DNA of 37,053 nt, taken from Chloroflexota bacterium. Its GTDB lineage: Bacteria; Chloroflexota; UBA6077; SHYK01. The first letter of the stretch is position 1. Each line of letters starts with the position of its first letter. The position numbers and the translations under genes were made by a program. The stretch spans positions 1 through 37,053 of the forward strand of contig DASRDP010000085.1 of NCBI GenBank assembly GCA_035652535.1, written 5' to 3'. The notes under the pieces are model-generated. The model was not told the origin of the DNA, made no database searches, and worked only from the letters and a program-made list of their open reading frames with translations. Shown in pieces: positions 17,172 to 25,871 of the stretch.

Positions 17172-18239
17172 TCAGGAGGGATTCGGTGGGCGCTGATAGT
17201 GGAGCCAGCCTAGCACGCGATATTGCCCGCGCGGCTCGACGACGTTGGCCGCATCGATCGCCAGCCACGCCTCTCCATTCGCGCTGAAGTTCTGTTCGAC
17301 GAAGCTGACCCGATGGTCCGCCACTCGCGACACCAGGGCGACGTGGCCTGCACCTCCGTCGTCGAACACGAGGACGTCGCCGTGCTGCGGGCCGGGCGAC
17401 TGGCCGTTTGGGACCGTCGATGCTCCGGGTGGGTGGTGTTGCCAGACGTCTACCGCGTGGCCGACGCCGCGCCACATCGCCTCTTGTACACCGAACCGCA
17501 AGGCGAAATAGCGCTGGACCAGCTCCACGCACTGGTACGTCAAGCCAAACGTGCCGAGGCAACCGTTCGATGGGTTCGTTCCGTTGGAGTAGACGGGCAC
17601 GCCGTCGATCGCGGCGATTACCGTCCCCCACGGCGGCGGATAGCGGCATTCGACGGATGCCGTGGGCAGCGGAATGATGACGGGTGAGGGCGCAACGACT
17701 CCGCGGAGGACGGGTCGCATTGGCATGGGTGTCGCCGTCGGCGCCGCTTCCGGGCGTGCCCGCGAGGCCGGCGTCGCGGTCGCGATTGTGGCGCCTCCGT
17801 CGTACGCCGACGAAGCACTCAGCACGTCGTCCGGAACGCGGATCCGCTGGCCGGGCACCAAGACGTCTGGGCTGACCGCTGGATTGAGGTCGAGCAGGCT
17901 CGACATTGGCACGTTGAGGCGCCGCGCGATGGCGTAGAGCGTGTCTCCTGCTTGGACGTCATAGGACGGACCTGCCGAATCGGCGGCCGCGGCGTCGTCG
18001 GACAACCGAAGCACCTGGCCGACCGCGAGCGCGTCAGGGTCCGTGAGATCGTTGAGCGCCGCGATTTCGTCCGCGGGGACGCCCGTCGACGACGAGATCG
18101 CGGTCAGCGTGTCCCCCGGCTCCACCACGTACACATCATCGTTTCGCGATGCGACGACTGTCGGCGAGCCGGGTGATAGCACGAGAAGCGACCAGATCAG
18201 CGCAAGGATAGGGACTCTCGCGAGATTGCTCGACACCAT
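17172..18239 (-). CDS. Secreted LysM-LysM-CHAP peptidoglycan hydrolase
   Basis: Exported wall-lytic protein of 355 residues from ATG 18239. The signal peptide is about residues 1-30 (hydrophobic IWSLLVLSP). LysM 1 (35-80, YVVEPGDTLTAIS) and LysM 2 (92-136, YDVQAGDTLYAIA) bind glycan N-acetylglucosamine. A Pro/Ala/Thr linker runs to about 200. The CHAP domain follows, with Cys237 (TYQCVELVQRYF) and His299 (GHVALVSRV) as the catalytic pair. CHAP enzymes are amidases or endopeptidases on peptide crosslinks. It is divergent from the HExxH metalloprotease, 110 bases away, so the two may share a control region. Confidence 0.9.
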   Translation of the reverse strand: MVSSNLARVPILALIWSLLVLSPGSPTVVASRNDDVYVVEPGDTLTAISSSTGVPADEIAALNDLTDPDALAVGQVLRLSDDAAAADSAGPSYDVQAGDTLYAIARRLNVPMSSLLDLNPAVSPDVLVPGQRIRVPDDVLSASSAYDGGATIATATPASRARPEAAPTATPMPMRPVLRGVVAPSPVIIPLPTASVECRYPPPWGTVIAAIDGVPVYSNGTNPSNGCLGTFGLTYQCVELVQRYFALRFGVQEAMWRGVGHAVDVWQHHPPGASTVPNGQSPGPQHGDVLVFDDGGAGHVALVSRVADHRVSFVEQNFSANGEAWLAIDAANVVEPRGQYRVLGWLHYQRPPNPS

Positions 18240-18349
18240 GGGTGTTACACTGAACCCCCGAAGGGGCTGACTCCTTCGAGCCTCGCATCGCGATGGATAC
18301 CGACCTCCGCACCCCAGGCTGTGCTTGAAACGAAGGAGTGCCACCCCGA

Positions 18350-19624
18350 ATGGTTGCGCGTCGACTGCTCTCGATCCTCTTGCTGCTCATTCTCGTCGCA
18401 CTCGTGGGCGGCGCTCCGGCATCCACGATGCTGGCGCAACCTTCGGTCGACGAGCAGCTCGATCAGATCCAACAGCGCGTTACGCAGATTCGCCAGCTCG
18501 ATTTCACGACCCCTGTGCAGCGCGAGTTCATGAGCCATGATGCCCTCCGCGCGTACAACGAGGAGACGTTTTATCGCGACAACTCGCCGGAAGAGCTTGA
18601 CGCGGTACAGACGCTCCTCGAGACGCTGGGCTATATCCCGAAGGGGCTGGACATCACCAGCCTGTTGCTGGACGTGCTGTCGGAAGAGGTGCTCGGTTTC
18701 TACGATCCGCAGACGAAGTCCATCTACGTCATCTCCGATGAAGGACGATTGAGCCCCGACGAGACGGTGACGTTCGCCCACGAGATGACCCACGCGCTTC
18801 AGGACCAGCACTGGGACCTGCACGCCCAGGAGCGGGCGCGCCAGGACAACAACGACCAGACGCTCGCCTTTCGCGCACTGGAAGAGGGGGACGCCGTTCT
18901 CTCGCAGACGCTGTACTCGTTGCGATACGTGCCCCAGGCGATCGCCGATTCGGCCGCGGAGGCCGGATCGACGGCGCTGCTCGACGCGTCGCCGCTGATC
19001 GTACGCCGAGAGCTCCTGTTCCCTTACGAGGATGGCTCGAACTTTCTGGTCAATCCCTTCCTGACGGGATCCTGGGATGCCATCGACGCGATCTGGGACA
19101 ACCCACCAACGTCGACGGCGCAGATCCTGCACCCCGACAAGTACTTCGCGGGACAGCAACCGGTTGAGCTGCCACTGCCGGACCTGGCGAGCAAGCTGGG
19201 GGACGAATGGAAGCTGATCGACGACGACAACCTGGGGGAGCTGGACATCCGGACCCTCATCGAACAATTCGTCGACCGGTCGACCGCGGACAAGGCCGCG
19301 GCCGGATGGGCGGGCGACCACTACGAGATGTTTCGGCGTGACAGCGACGGCGCCGCCGTGTTCGCCTTTCGGTCGGCTTGGGACACGGAGACCGACGCGC
19401 GCGAGTTTTTCGACGCGTACAAGCGCGCGGCGGCCGGCCGGCACGGCACCGAGCTGCAAACCCTTCCGACTTCGAGCCTCAACCTCACAGGTCACCCCGA
19501 TGACGCCTGGCTCGCCCAAGCGGGATCGTTCGGCCACGCCCTCGCCTTGGACGGCACGGACGTCGCCCTTGTTGTATTTACGGACCCGGTCGGGGCGAGC
19601 GTGCTGGAGGCACTGAGACCGTAG
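18350..19624 (+). CDS. Secreted HExxH zinc metalloprotease-like protein
   Basis: Exported protein of 424 residues. ATG 18350 has AAGGAG at 18333-18338; a GTG at 18338 lies on that site and is unlikely. The signal peptide is strongly hydrophobic (LLSILLLLILVALVGG), with probable cleavage before residue 30. The zinc motif HEMTH is at 144-148 in TFAHEMTHALQDQHWDL, and EEGDA (178-182) likely supplies the third ligand, Glu179. This HExxH plus EGDA arrangement recurs in poorly characterised putative metallopeptidases. The rest has no motif I recognise. It lies between two LysM wall hydrolases, so an envelope or extracellular substrate is plausible. Confidence 0.8.
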   Translation: MVARRLLSILLLLILVALVGGAPASTMLAQPSVDEQLDQIQQRVTQIRQLDFTTPVQREFMSHDALRAYNEETFYRDNSPEELDAVQTLLETLGYIPKGLDITSLLLDVLSEEVLGFYDPQTKSIYVISDEGRLSPDETVTFAHEMTHALQDQHWDLHAQERARQDNNDQTLAFRALEEGDAVLSQTLYSLRYVPQAIADSAAEAGSTALLDASPLIVRRELLFPYEDGSNFLVNPFLTGSWDAIDAIWDNPPTSTAQILHPDKYFAGQQPVELPLPDLASKLGDEWKLIDDDNLGELDIRTLIEQFVDRSTADKAAAGWAGDHYEMFRRDSDGAAVFAFRSAWDTETDAREFFDAYKRAAAGRHGTELQTLPTSSLNLTGHPDDAWLAQAGSFGHALALDGTDVALVVFTDPVGASVLEALRP

Positions 19625-19647
19625 GCGCGCTCCTGGTGATCGGCCAC

Positions 19648-20733
19648 TTATCGTACCGCTCGTAAATTGAGGTCGCTGGCCAGCGCGTCGAAACGCCCCG
19701 ATGCGACCCAACGCGGACCGGGATCGTTTGCCCGCTGCTTCGGCGCAATGGCTCGGTGGGTCACCAGGTAACGGATGCTGGGGTATCGATCGAGGGCCGC
19801 GCGTCCTGCCGCGAGGGTCGCCCGGTACTGGGCGTCCGAAACCGGCGTCGCCAGGTCCCCGAGATCCTCCGTCTCGATGTTCACCGTGAGGTCGTTCGGC
19901 GCCCTCCCTGACGGGCCGGGCCACGCGTTGTTCCCTTCAAGGGTCCCATCCGACCATGAGCGGTCGCCGAGATCGACGTACTGGTGAATCTCGCCGGCGA
20001 TGCCGATGCCGTAGTGCGCGGAAGCCTGACTTTCGGCGAGGCCGAACCAGCGGTCCATGCCTGCCAGCGTGCCCGCCGCCGTGTGGAGGACGATGGCGAT
20101 CGGCCCGCCGCCGGGGCGCCCGGGCCAATAGTTTGGCGACATGAGGCGCTTGGCCACGAGCTGGGGGGCGTCGGCGTCGTGCGCGCCGCGGGCCGTCGCG
20201 GTAACGGGGGACGGCCGCTCATCGCGGGTCGCGGGGCCTGCGTTCGATAGGCTCGACTGCACAACACCGGTCTTGGCCAGAACACCGGACGCTTGTCCTT
20301 CAGCCTTCTGGTCCTGGGTGGATGGGTCTGGAATCCGAAGCGCCGTTCCGATCGCGATCACGTCAGGGTCCGCAATGGCATTCCGGGCCGCGATGTCCTG
20401 GACACGTACCCGGAGCCGCGCGGCGATGGCCGTGAGCGTGTCGCCGGGCGCGACGACGTATTCCCTCGTCTCCCGTGGTTCAAGGACGAGGACCTGGCCG
20501 AGCTGGATCACGTCAGGGTCCTCGATCTCGTTCAGGAAGATGATCTGGTCAAGGGGAACCCCCGTCTTGACGGAGATGGCGGTGAGCGTGTCGCCTGCCT
20601 CCACTCGATACAGTCGCGGCGAGTCCTGGGCCGCGTAGCCTGACCTCACCGTCGCGGCCAGGACGACGGAGAGGCCGAAAACGGCCATGCGCGGCACAGC
20701 GTTTGTCGTCCCGTCGGGGAACAGATGTTGCAT
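19648..20733 (-). CDS. Secreted LysM-LysM-N-acetylmuramoyl-L-alanine amidase (Amidase_2/PGRP-like)
   Basis: Exported peptidoglycan amidase of 361 residues. The hydrophobic signal is at about 16-35; an internal ATG (Met16) would give a shorter signal peptide. LysM 1 (41-85, YRVEAGDTLTAIS) and LysM 2 (92-135, YVVAPGDTLTAIA) precede a low-complexity linker (about 136-198). The Amidase_2 domain (about 200-360) keeps zinc ligands His217 (VLHTAAG), His326 (THRAIAP) and Asp337 (NDPGP). It converges on the metalloprotease gene, 23 bases apart. The LysM units resemble those of the nearby CHAP protein, and both genes probably descend from a common LysM module. Confidence 0.9.
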   Translation of the reverse strand: MQHLFPDGTTNAVPRMAVFGLSVVLAATVRSGYAAQDSPRLYRVEAGDTLTAISVKTGVPLDQIIFLNEIEDPDVIQLGQVLVLEPRETREYVVAPGDTLTAIAARLRVRVQDIAARNAIADPDVIAIGTALRIPDPSTQDQKAEGQASGVLAKTGVVQSSLSNAGPATRDERPSPVTATARGAHDADAPQLVAKRLMSPNYWPGRPGGGPIAIVLHTAAGTLAGMDRWFGLAESQASAHYGIGIAGEIHQYVDLGDRSWSDGTLEGNNAWPGPSGRAPNDLTVNIETEDLGDLATPVSDAQYRATLAAGRAALDRYPSIRYLVTHRAIAPKQRANDPGPRWVASGRFDALASDLNLRAVR

Positions 20734-20986
20734 GGTGCGTGTTAGCTCGACCCATGAGTGACTGGTACGTCGGAGGACTCCCAGCGTAGCGCGGATCGCG
20801 GCACGGAACGCTTACATCTCAGTGCGACGCCATCACAAAGGAGTTCCACGAACGGTCGACGCGCCGCGGCGCTGAGCTCGGACTGAACGATGGAGGGGCT
20901 GTACACTGTAGACGAGAGAACCACTGAATGGTCGTAGTTCGCTTCCCCAATGGCGCCCATGAGCGCCGCTATCGAATCCGGCGTGC

Positions 20987-22420
20987 GTGCAGACCGCCTG
21001 CCGCGTGATTGCCGCTTTGCTCCGCCATCGGAGCCGCCGACTGACCCGCGCGATTCGACGCGCCTCGTTCGTCGCTGCCGCAGTCGTGGCAGCGACCTTT
21101 CTCTGGGGAGGGCCAACGCCGCACGTCTCCCCGTCGGCTGCCCAGACGGAACGTCGACCGCCGATCGATCACGTCATCGTCATCTTCTTGGAGAACCACT
21201 CGTTCGACAATCTCTACGGGCTATTCCCCGGCGCAGAGGGGCTGGCCCAGGCGGGCCCGACGGCAACACAGGTCGATCTGAGTGGAAATCCATACGACGT
21301 TCTCCCCCGCGTTCGTGACTCCAATACACGGCTCTTCGCCATCGACGACCGCTTTCCCGATCTCACCAACGCACCGTTCGACATCGGCCAATTCGTCTCC
21401 CTCGACGAGCGAACAGGCGACCTCGTCCATCGCTTTTACCAAGAGCAGCTTCAGATCGATCGGGGCATGATGGACAAGTTCGCGGCGTATTCGGACGCCG
21501 GCGGGCTGGTGATGGGGTACTACGACGGCTCTCAGCTCCCGCTCTGGAGCTATGCTCAGCAGTACACGCTCGCGGACCATTTCTTCCACGCGGCATTCGG
21601 CGGTTCGATGTTGAACCACAGGTGGCTGGTGTGCGCGTGCACGCCCGTGTTTCCCAACGCGCCGGATTCCATTCGCGCCAAGGTGGGGCCAGATGGTGAG
21701 CTTCTTCAGGACGGCGCCGTCTCGTTCGATGACTACGTCATCAACAATCTGGAATCGGCAAACTCGCCCCACTCGCCAACCACGCCAACGGATCAGCTGG
21801 TCCCACCGCAGACGGCGCCCCACATTGGCGACCGTCTGGACCAGAAGGGGATCTCGTGGAAGTGGTATTCGGGGGGCTGGAAGGATGCCATGGGCGGCCA
21901 TGCGAGCTACTACTATTCGTACGTCGTCGAGCCGTTCGTGTACTTCCAGGATCTGGCCGACGGCACGGATGCCAAGGCGGCCCATCTTCAGGGGGAGCTG
22001 GATTTCTTTTCGGACCTCGCGGCGCACACGCTCCCAAACGTGGTGTTCTTGAAGCCGATCGGGCCGGACGACGAGCATCCGGGCGAGGGCGGCGTGATGA
22101 GTGGAGATCGCCACGCTGCGAGCCTGATTCGGGCTATCCAAGACAGCCCATACTGGGGGAGCAGCGCCATCATCGTCACGTATGACGAGAACGGCGGCTT
22201 CTGGGACCATGTGCCGCCGCCCCGCGTCGACCGTTGGGGACCGGGAACGCGCGTGCCGGCCATCATCATTTCTCCGTATGCGCGTCGCGGATACGTGGAC
22301 CATACGGTGTACGATACGACGTCGATTCTGCGGTTCATCGAATGGCTCTGGGATCTCGAGCCACTGGGGACGCGAGACGCGACGGCGAACAACCTCGCCG
22401 CCGCGTTCACCTTCGACTGA
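20987..22420 (+). CDS. Secreted phosphoesterase, phospholipase C / acid phosphatase family (PF04185-like)
   Basis: Exported alkaline-phosphatase-superfamily enzyme of 477 residues from GTG 20987; the exact start is uncertain. A basic N-terminus and hydrophobic segment (about 27-42) form the signal peptide or anchor. The catalytic signature [18 protein letters not shown] is at 61-78, with Glu69-Asn70 and the nearby His-Ser-Phe-Asp as in bacterial phospholipase C and AcpA. The C-terminal third has [16 protein letters not shown], a conserved metal-binding region with Asp, Glu, Asp and His. It probably hydrolyses phosphate esters outside the cell, for example for phosphate scavenging. The upstream 250 bases contain no gene. 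Confidence 0.88.
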   Translation: MQTACRVIAALLRHRSRRLTRAIRRASFVAAAVVAATFLWGGPTPHVSPSAAQTERRPPIDHVIVIFLENHSFDNLYGLFPGAEGLAQAGPTATQVDLSGNPYDVLPRVRDSNTRLFAIDDRFPDLTNAPFDIGQFVSLDERTGDLVHRFYQEQLQIDRGMMDKFAAYSDAGGLVMGYYDGSQLPLWSYAQQYTLADHFFHAAFGGSMLNHRWLVCACTPVFPNAPDSIRAKVGPDGELLQDGAVSFDDYVINNLESANSPHSPTTPTDQLVPPQTAPHIGDRLDQKGISWKWYSGGWKDAMGGHASYYYSYVVEPFVYFQDLADGTDAKAAHLQGELDFFSDLAAHTLPNVVFLKPIGPDDEHPGEGGVMSGDRHAASLIRAIQDSPYWGSSAIIVTYDENGGFWDHVPPPRVDRWGPGTRVPAIIISPYARRGYVDHTVYDTTSILRFIEWLWDLEPLGTRDATANNLAAAFTFD

Positions 22421-22454
22421 ACACGCAGCGCATCGGTAGCGGGACAGGCCGCGT

Positions 22455-23528
22455 ATGTCGCTCGACCCACTGGGCGCGGCCCTGCACATCGTGGTCTTCG
22501 TGCTGGGCGCCACCATCTCTCTCGCCGCGGTGCTTTCCGCGGTTCGCTCCTTCGTCCTCCCGCGGAGCGCGCCCGACCGGCTGGCCCGCTGGGTGTTCCG
22601 CGCTACGCGGTCGCTCTTTGGCCTGTGGATTCGCGGAGCGTCGACGTACGAGGAGGTCGATGGGCGCATGGCGCTCTACGCGCCGCTGAGCCTCCTGCTG
22701 TTGCCCATCGCCTGGCTTGCCACGAGCGGCGTCGGCTATATGGCCATGTACTGGGCGATGGGCGTGGGGTCGGTCCAGGACGCGTTCGTCGTGAGCGGCT
22801 CGTCCCTCCTGACCCTCGGGTTCGCTCGGCCCGGCTCGCACAGCGTCCTCGTCCTCTCCTTCACCGAGGCCGCGATCGGGTTAATCTTGGTTGCCCTCTT
22901 GATCTCGTACCTTCCCGCGATGTACGGGGCGTTCTCCCGCCGGGAGTCGGCGGTGACGCTGCTCGAAGTCCGGGCCGGATCGCCGCCGAGCGCGGTCGAG
23001 CTCATCCAACGCTACCATCGGCTCCGGCGATTCGATTACCTCCACACCCTCTGGTCAAACTGGGAGCAGTGGTTCGCGGAGCTGGAGGAGACGCACACGT
23101 CGCTACCCGCGCTCGTCTTTTTTCGCTCGCCCCGTTCGGAGCATTCGTGGATCACCGCTGCTGGAACGGTCCTGGACGCGGCGTCGCTCGTGGCGTCGTC
23201 AATCGCCGTCCCGCGCGATGCTCAGGCGGACCTGTGCATCCGAGCTGGCTACATTGCTCTGCGCCACATCGCGGACTACTTCGGTCTGCCGTACCATCGA
23301 GACCCGAAGCCGGGTGACCCCATCAGCGTCAGTCGACGCGAGTTCGACGAGGCGCTCGACCGGCTCGCGGGGAGCGGCGTGCCGATCAACGCCGACCGAG
23401 ATCAGGCATGGCGCGACTTTGCCGGCTGGCGCGTCAACTACGACACGCCGCTGTTGACCCTCGCGAATCTCACCCTGGCGCCCTACGCGCCCTGGTCGTC
23501 GGACCGAGGCCCGATCGTGGCCGACTGA
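22455..23528 (+). CDS. Channel-like membrane protein (possible Ion_trans_2 pore) with soluble C-terminal domain
   Basis: A 357-residue protein from ATG 22455, 34 bases after the phosphoesterase and on the same strand. Membrane segments are at about 8-30, 74-98 and 131-156. Between the second and third lies a re-entrant-looking stretch, SGSSLLTLGFARPG, that recalls the TLGYGD selectivity-filter region of two-transmembrane potassium channels but without the final Gly-Asp. The long C-terminal part (about 165-357) is hydrophilic and partly helical (VELIQRYHRLRRFDYLHTLW) and has no motif I recognise. A degenerate cation channel is my best guess, with low certainty on function. Confidence 0.65.
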   Translation: MSLDPLGAALHIVVFVLGATISLAAVLSAVRSFVLPRSAPDRLARWVFRATRSLFGLWIRGASTYEEVDGRMALYAPLSLLLLPIAWLATSGVGYMAMYWAMGVGSVQDAFVVSGSSLLTLGFARPGSHSVLVLSFTEAAIGLILVALLISYLPAMYGAFSRRESAVTLLEVRAGSPPSAVELIQRYHRLRRFDYLHTLWSNWEQWFAELEETHTSLPALVFFRSPRSEHSWITAAGTVLDAASLVASSIAVPRDAQADLCIRAGYIALRHIADYFGLPYHRDPKPGDPISVSRREFDEALDRLAGSGVPINADRDQAWRDFAGWRVNYDTPLLTLANLTLAPYAPWSSDRGPIVAD

Positions 23529-23571
23529 GGTGGCCGCCGCCGGGCAATGTGCGCGGCCGGGTTGAGCCGCG

Positions 23572-24318
23572 TCACTCGAGCCAGCCGCGCGGGGACACGG
23601 CGTAGAGATTGCCCTCGGGATCCCGGAGTCGCACCTCGTGCTCGCCCGCGCGCGGGGCGGGCAAGTCGGCGCCGAACTCTTCGAAGCGGGCCTCGAGATC
23701 GCCCCAGTCGTCCACCCGGATCCCGACGTACTGGATGCCCGGCCGCTCGACCCATCGGCGAGGGGTGACGGCCAGGGTCACCTCGCCGTCGGTCAGGAGA
23801 GCGCCCCCGTCTTCGGTGCGTCGCACCTCTTTCAGATCGAGCACTGAGTGGTAGAAGCGCGCAGCTTCGACCGGATCCGCGGCCTGGAGCACCACGTGCC
23901 GAACGCCGGGTAATCGGTTCTCCTCACGGCCCAGGAATCCTCGCGACGAGAGGTCGAAGTTGTTGCCCCAGGGATCCACGACTCGCATCTCCGCGGGGCG
24001 TCCGTTCTGCGGGCTCTCACCTCGCTTGACGTTCGCCGGGAGCCGTTGGAGGACCTCGTCGAGCTGATCGACGATGAACCCGAAATGGTTGATGCCCAGC
24101 GTTTGGTTCGCCTCGGCCCCGTCCGCGCGGTGGGTGTTGACGACCTCCGACTCCGAGGTGATGTGCTGGAGGAACGCGAGGTTGAAGAGCGGATCGACCA
24201 CGTGGATCGAGCCCGACGGGCTGGTGCGCACCTGCTCGACGCCGAAGAGGCGATGGTAATAGTCGTAGAGTTTTTTGGGCTCGTCGACGATGAATGCGAC
24301 GTGGCGAATCCGTGCCAT
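23572..24318 (-). CDS. Two-domain VOC family protein (glyoxalase/dioxygenase-like)
   Basis: A 248-residue protein, the compact size of two fused VOC units. The first starts MARIRHVAFIVDEPKKLYDYY and ends near VDPWGNNFDLS. The second starts PGVRHVVLQAADPVEAARFYH and ends LRDPEGNLYAVSPRG. Each has the strand-starting His and a GN-containing terminal strand. The final Glu metal ligand is Asp or replaced in these strands (NNFDLS, NLYAVS), so metal binding may be altered. GAGGT precedes the ATG. It may act on a catecholic or glyoxal-type substrate, but nothing fixes the reaction. It is divergent from the MFS transporter across about 270 bases with two small palindromes. Confidence 0.82.
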   Translation of the reverse strand: MARIRHVAFIVDEPKKLYDYYHRLFGVEQVRTSPSGSIHVVDPLFNLAFLQHITSESEVVNTHRADGAEANQTLGINHFGFIVDQLDEVLQRLPANVKRGESPQNGRPAEMRVVDPWGNNFDLSSRGFLGREENRLPGVRHVVLQAADPVEAARFYHSVLDLKEVRRTEDGGALLTDGEVTLAVTPRRWVERPGIQYVGIRVDDWGDLEARFEEFGADLPAPRAGEHEVRLRDPEGNLYAVSPRGWLE

Positions 24319-24367
24319 CCGTGGAACCTCACATCGAGAGTGGGGTCATGATACACCCCGTATGGAA

Positions 24368-24385
24368 CAGCGCTGACGAGCGCTG
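24368..24385. repeat. Inverted repeat in the VOC/MFS divergent intergenic region
   Basis: CAGCGCT (24368-24374) and AGCGCTG (24379-24385) form a perfect 7-base inverted repeat around GACG. A second small palindrome, CTGTCC-CAT-GGACAG, follows about 10 bases later. Both lie 50-90 bases upstream of the VOC start and about 200 upstream of the MFS start, so they could be operators. The remaining 24319-24589 sequence shows no gene. Confidence 0.4.
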
Positions 24386-24589
24386 GTGCGCGTCTGTCCC
24401 ATGGACAGGCATAATTCCCTCGTCCAACTTGTGAAAACTCCGCTGCCATGCGCCCACGCGAGGGTCCGCGAGCTATCCGCGGCGCATTGCGCTTTGAAGG
24501 ACCATCGCGTCCGGGAATGAGGACCGATCCGAGATGATCTCCGCAGCGGCTTCGCCGCCCGTGCGCGACCGACCCGACCGGGAGGCGCC

Positions 24590-25846
24590 GTGAGCGCTCC
24601 CACGACCGTTCACGGTTCGATCCCGTCAGCGCGGCCCCCGTCCGAGGCGCGCGCCCTCTCCTGGAGCTCCTTTGCGACGATTTATCTCCCGGCCATGCTG
24701 CTGGCCCTTGGCACGGGCATCGCGCTGCCCGCGATTCCCGTGCTCGCGCGGTCGTTCGACGTGCCCTTTGGCGTGGCGAGCGGAGTCGTCACGGCGTTTC
24801 TGATCGGCGGTTTGGCCGGTAGCCTCCCGACGGGGTGGCTCGTGGACCGCGTCGGGAGGCGCCCCATCATGATCGCGGGCCCGATCCTCACCGCCGTGAT
24901 GGCGCTCCTGACCGCGATGGCCCAATCGTTTCCGGAGCTGCTGTTCTATCGCTTCGTCGATGGCTGGGCCGCGCAGATGTGGCTCCTGGCGCGGCTGGCG
25001 GGTATCTCTCACAACGCGGGCGCGGGTCAACGAGGCCGGCAGGTAAGCTGGATGTACGGCATGGACAACGTCGGCCGGCTCTCCGGTCCGCTCGTCGGCG
25101 GGTTCATCGCCGCGGCGTTTGGCCCGCGAAGCGCGTTCCTCGCCTACGCCGTGCTGGCCTTGCTGGCGCTCGTGCCGACGCTGCGGCTGCAGGAGGATGC
25201 GCCGCCACGGCGCGCGAGCGTCGGCGACGGACGCGCGCCGCACCTGGGCATCTCCTTTTGGAACATCGTTATCCCACGCCTCGCCTTCTTTGGCATCGCG
25301 TTCTTTTCCGCTATCGCGCGCGGTCCAATCTTCGCCGACATGCTCCATCTCTACGCCGCGTTCGCCTACGATCTCGACGCGCAGACGATCGGTATCCTGG
25401 CTACGGCCGCGAGCGTCACGACGCTTCCCATTGGATTCATCGCCGGCTGGTTGATGGACCGATTTGGGCGGAAGGTCACGATGGTGCCGGGCTTTTCCGC
25501 CGTGACCATAACGATGCTCATGCTCGCCGGCACGGCGTTCCTGCACCTCCCGTTCTCGTGGTACGTCGTGGTGTTTCTTGCCACCGTCGCTGCCCAGGGA
25601 CTGACTGGCGGCTCCATCCAGACGGTCGGAACGGACGTGGCGCCGCCGGAGGCGCGTGGCCTGTTCCTCGGCCTGTGGCGCTTTACCGGTCAGGTGGGAA
25701 CGTCCATCAGCCCCATTGTCTTCGCCATCCTCGCGGACCACACCGGGTATGGGTCGTCCTTCATCTTCGTCGCCACTGCTGGGTTGATCACTGCGCTGCT
25801 GCTGGTTACCCTCATCCCCGAAACGTCGAAGACGCGAGTCGCGTAG
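24590..25846 (+). CDS. Major facilitator superfamily (MFS) transporter
   Basis: Inner-membrane transporter of 418 residues from GTG 24590, with GGAGG at 24581-24585. About twelve hydrophobic segments form the two six-helix halves. Motif A (GWLVDRVGRRP) sits between helices 2 and 3, and a second copy (GWLMDRFGRKV) lies in the matching place of the second half. The type resembles drug/metabolite antiporters (MFS_1). The substrate is unknown. It heads an operon with the ornithine-cyclodeaminase-like enzyme (25-base gap) and the Clp-N protein. Confidence 0.9.
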   Translation: MSAPTTVHGSIPSARPPSEARALSWSSFATIYLPAMLLALGTGIALPAIPVLARSFDVPFGVASGVVTAFLIGGLAGSLPTGWLVDRVGRRPIMIAGPILTAVMALLTAMAQSFPELLFYRFVDGWAAQMWLLARLAGISHNAGAGQRGRQVSWMYGMDNVGRLSGPLVGGFIAAAFGPRSAFLAYAVLALLALVPTLRLQEDAPPRRASVGDGRAPHLGISFWNIVIPRLAFFGIAFFSAIARGPIFADMLHLYAAFAYDLDAQTIGILATAASVTTLPIGFIAGWLMDRFGRKVTMVPGFSAVTITMLMLAGTAFLHLPFSWYVVVFLATVAAQGLTGGSIQTVGTDVAPPEARGLFLGLWRFTGQVGTSISPIVFAILADHTGYGSSFIFVATAGLITALLLVTLIPETSKTRVA

Positions 25847-25871
25847 GCTCTGACGGGGAAGGAGTCTCCGA

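Noticed and set aside
17017-17649. Long N-terminal extension of the universal stress frame
   Set aside because: It overlaps the LysM-CHAP gene; the Usp domain begins at ATG 17016.
18245-19924. 559-residue minus-strand frame across the metalloprotease
   Set aside because: Antisense shadow of the HExxH gene and the amidase end; no recognisable motif.
20742-21116. 124-residue minus-strand frame in the amidase/phosphoesterase gap
   Set aside because: Arg/Ser-rich composition, no ribosome binding site or motif; it overlaps the phosphoesterase start. I treat this 250-base gap as regulatory or empty.
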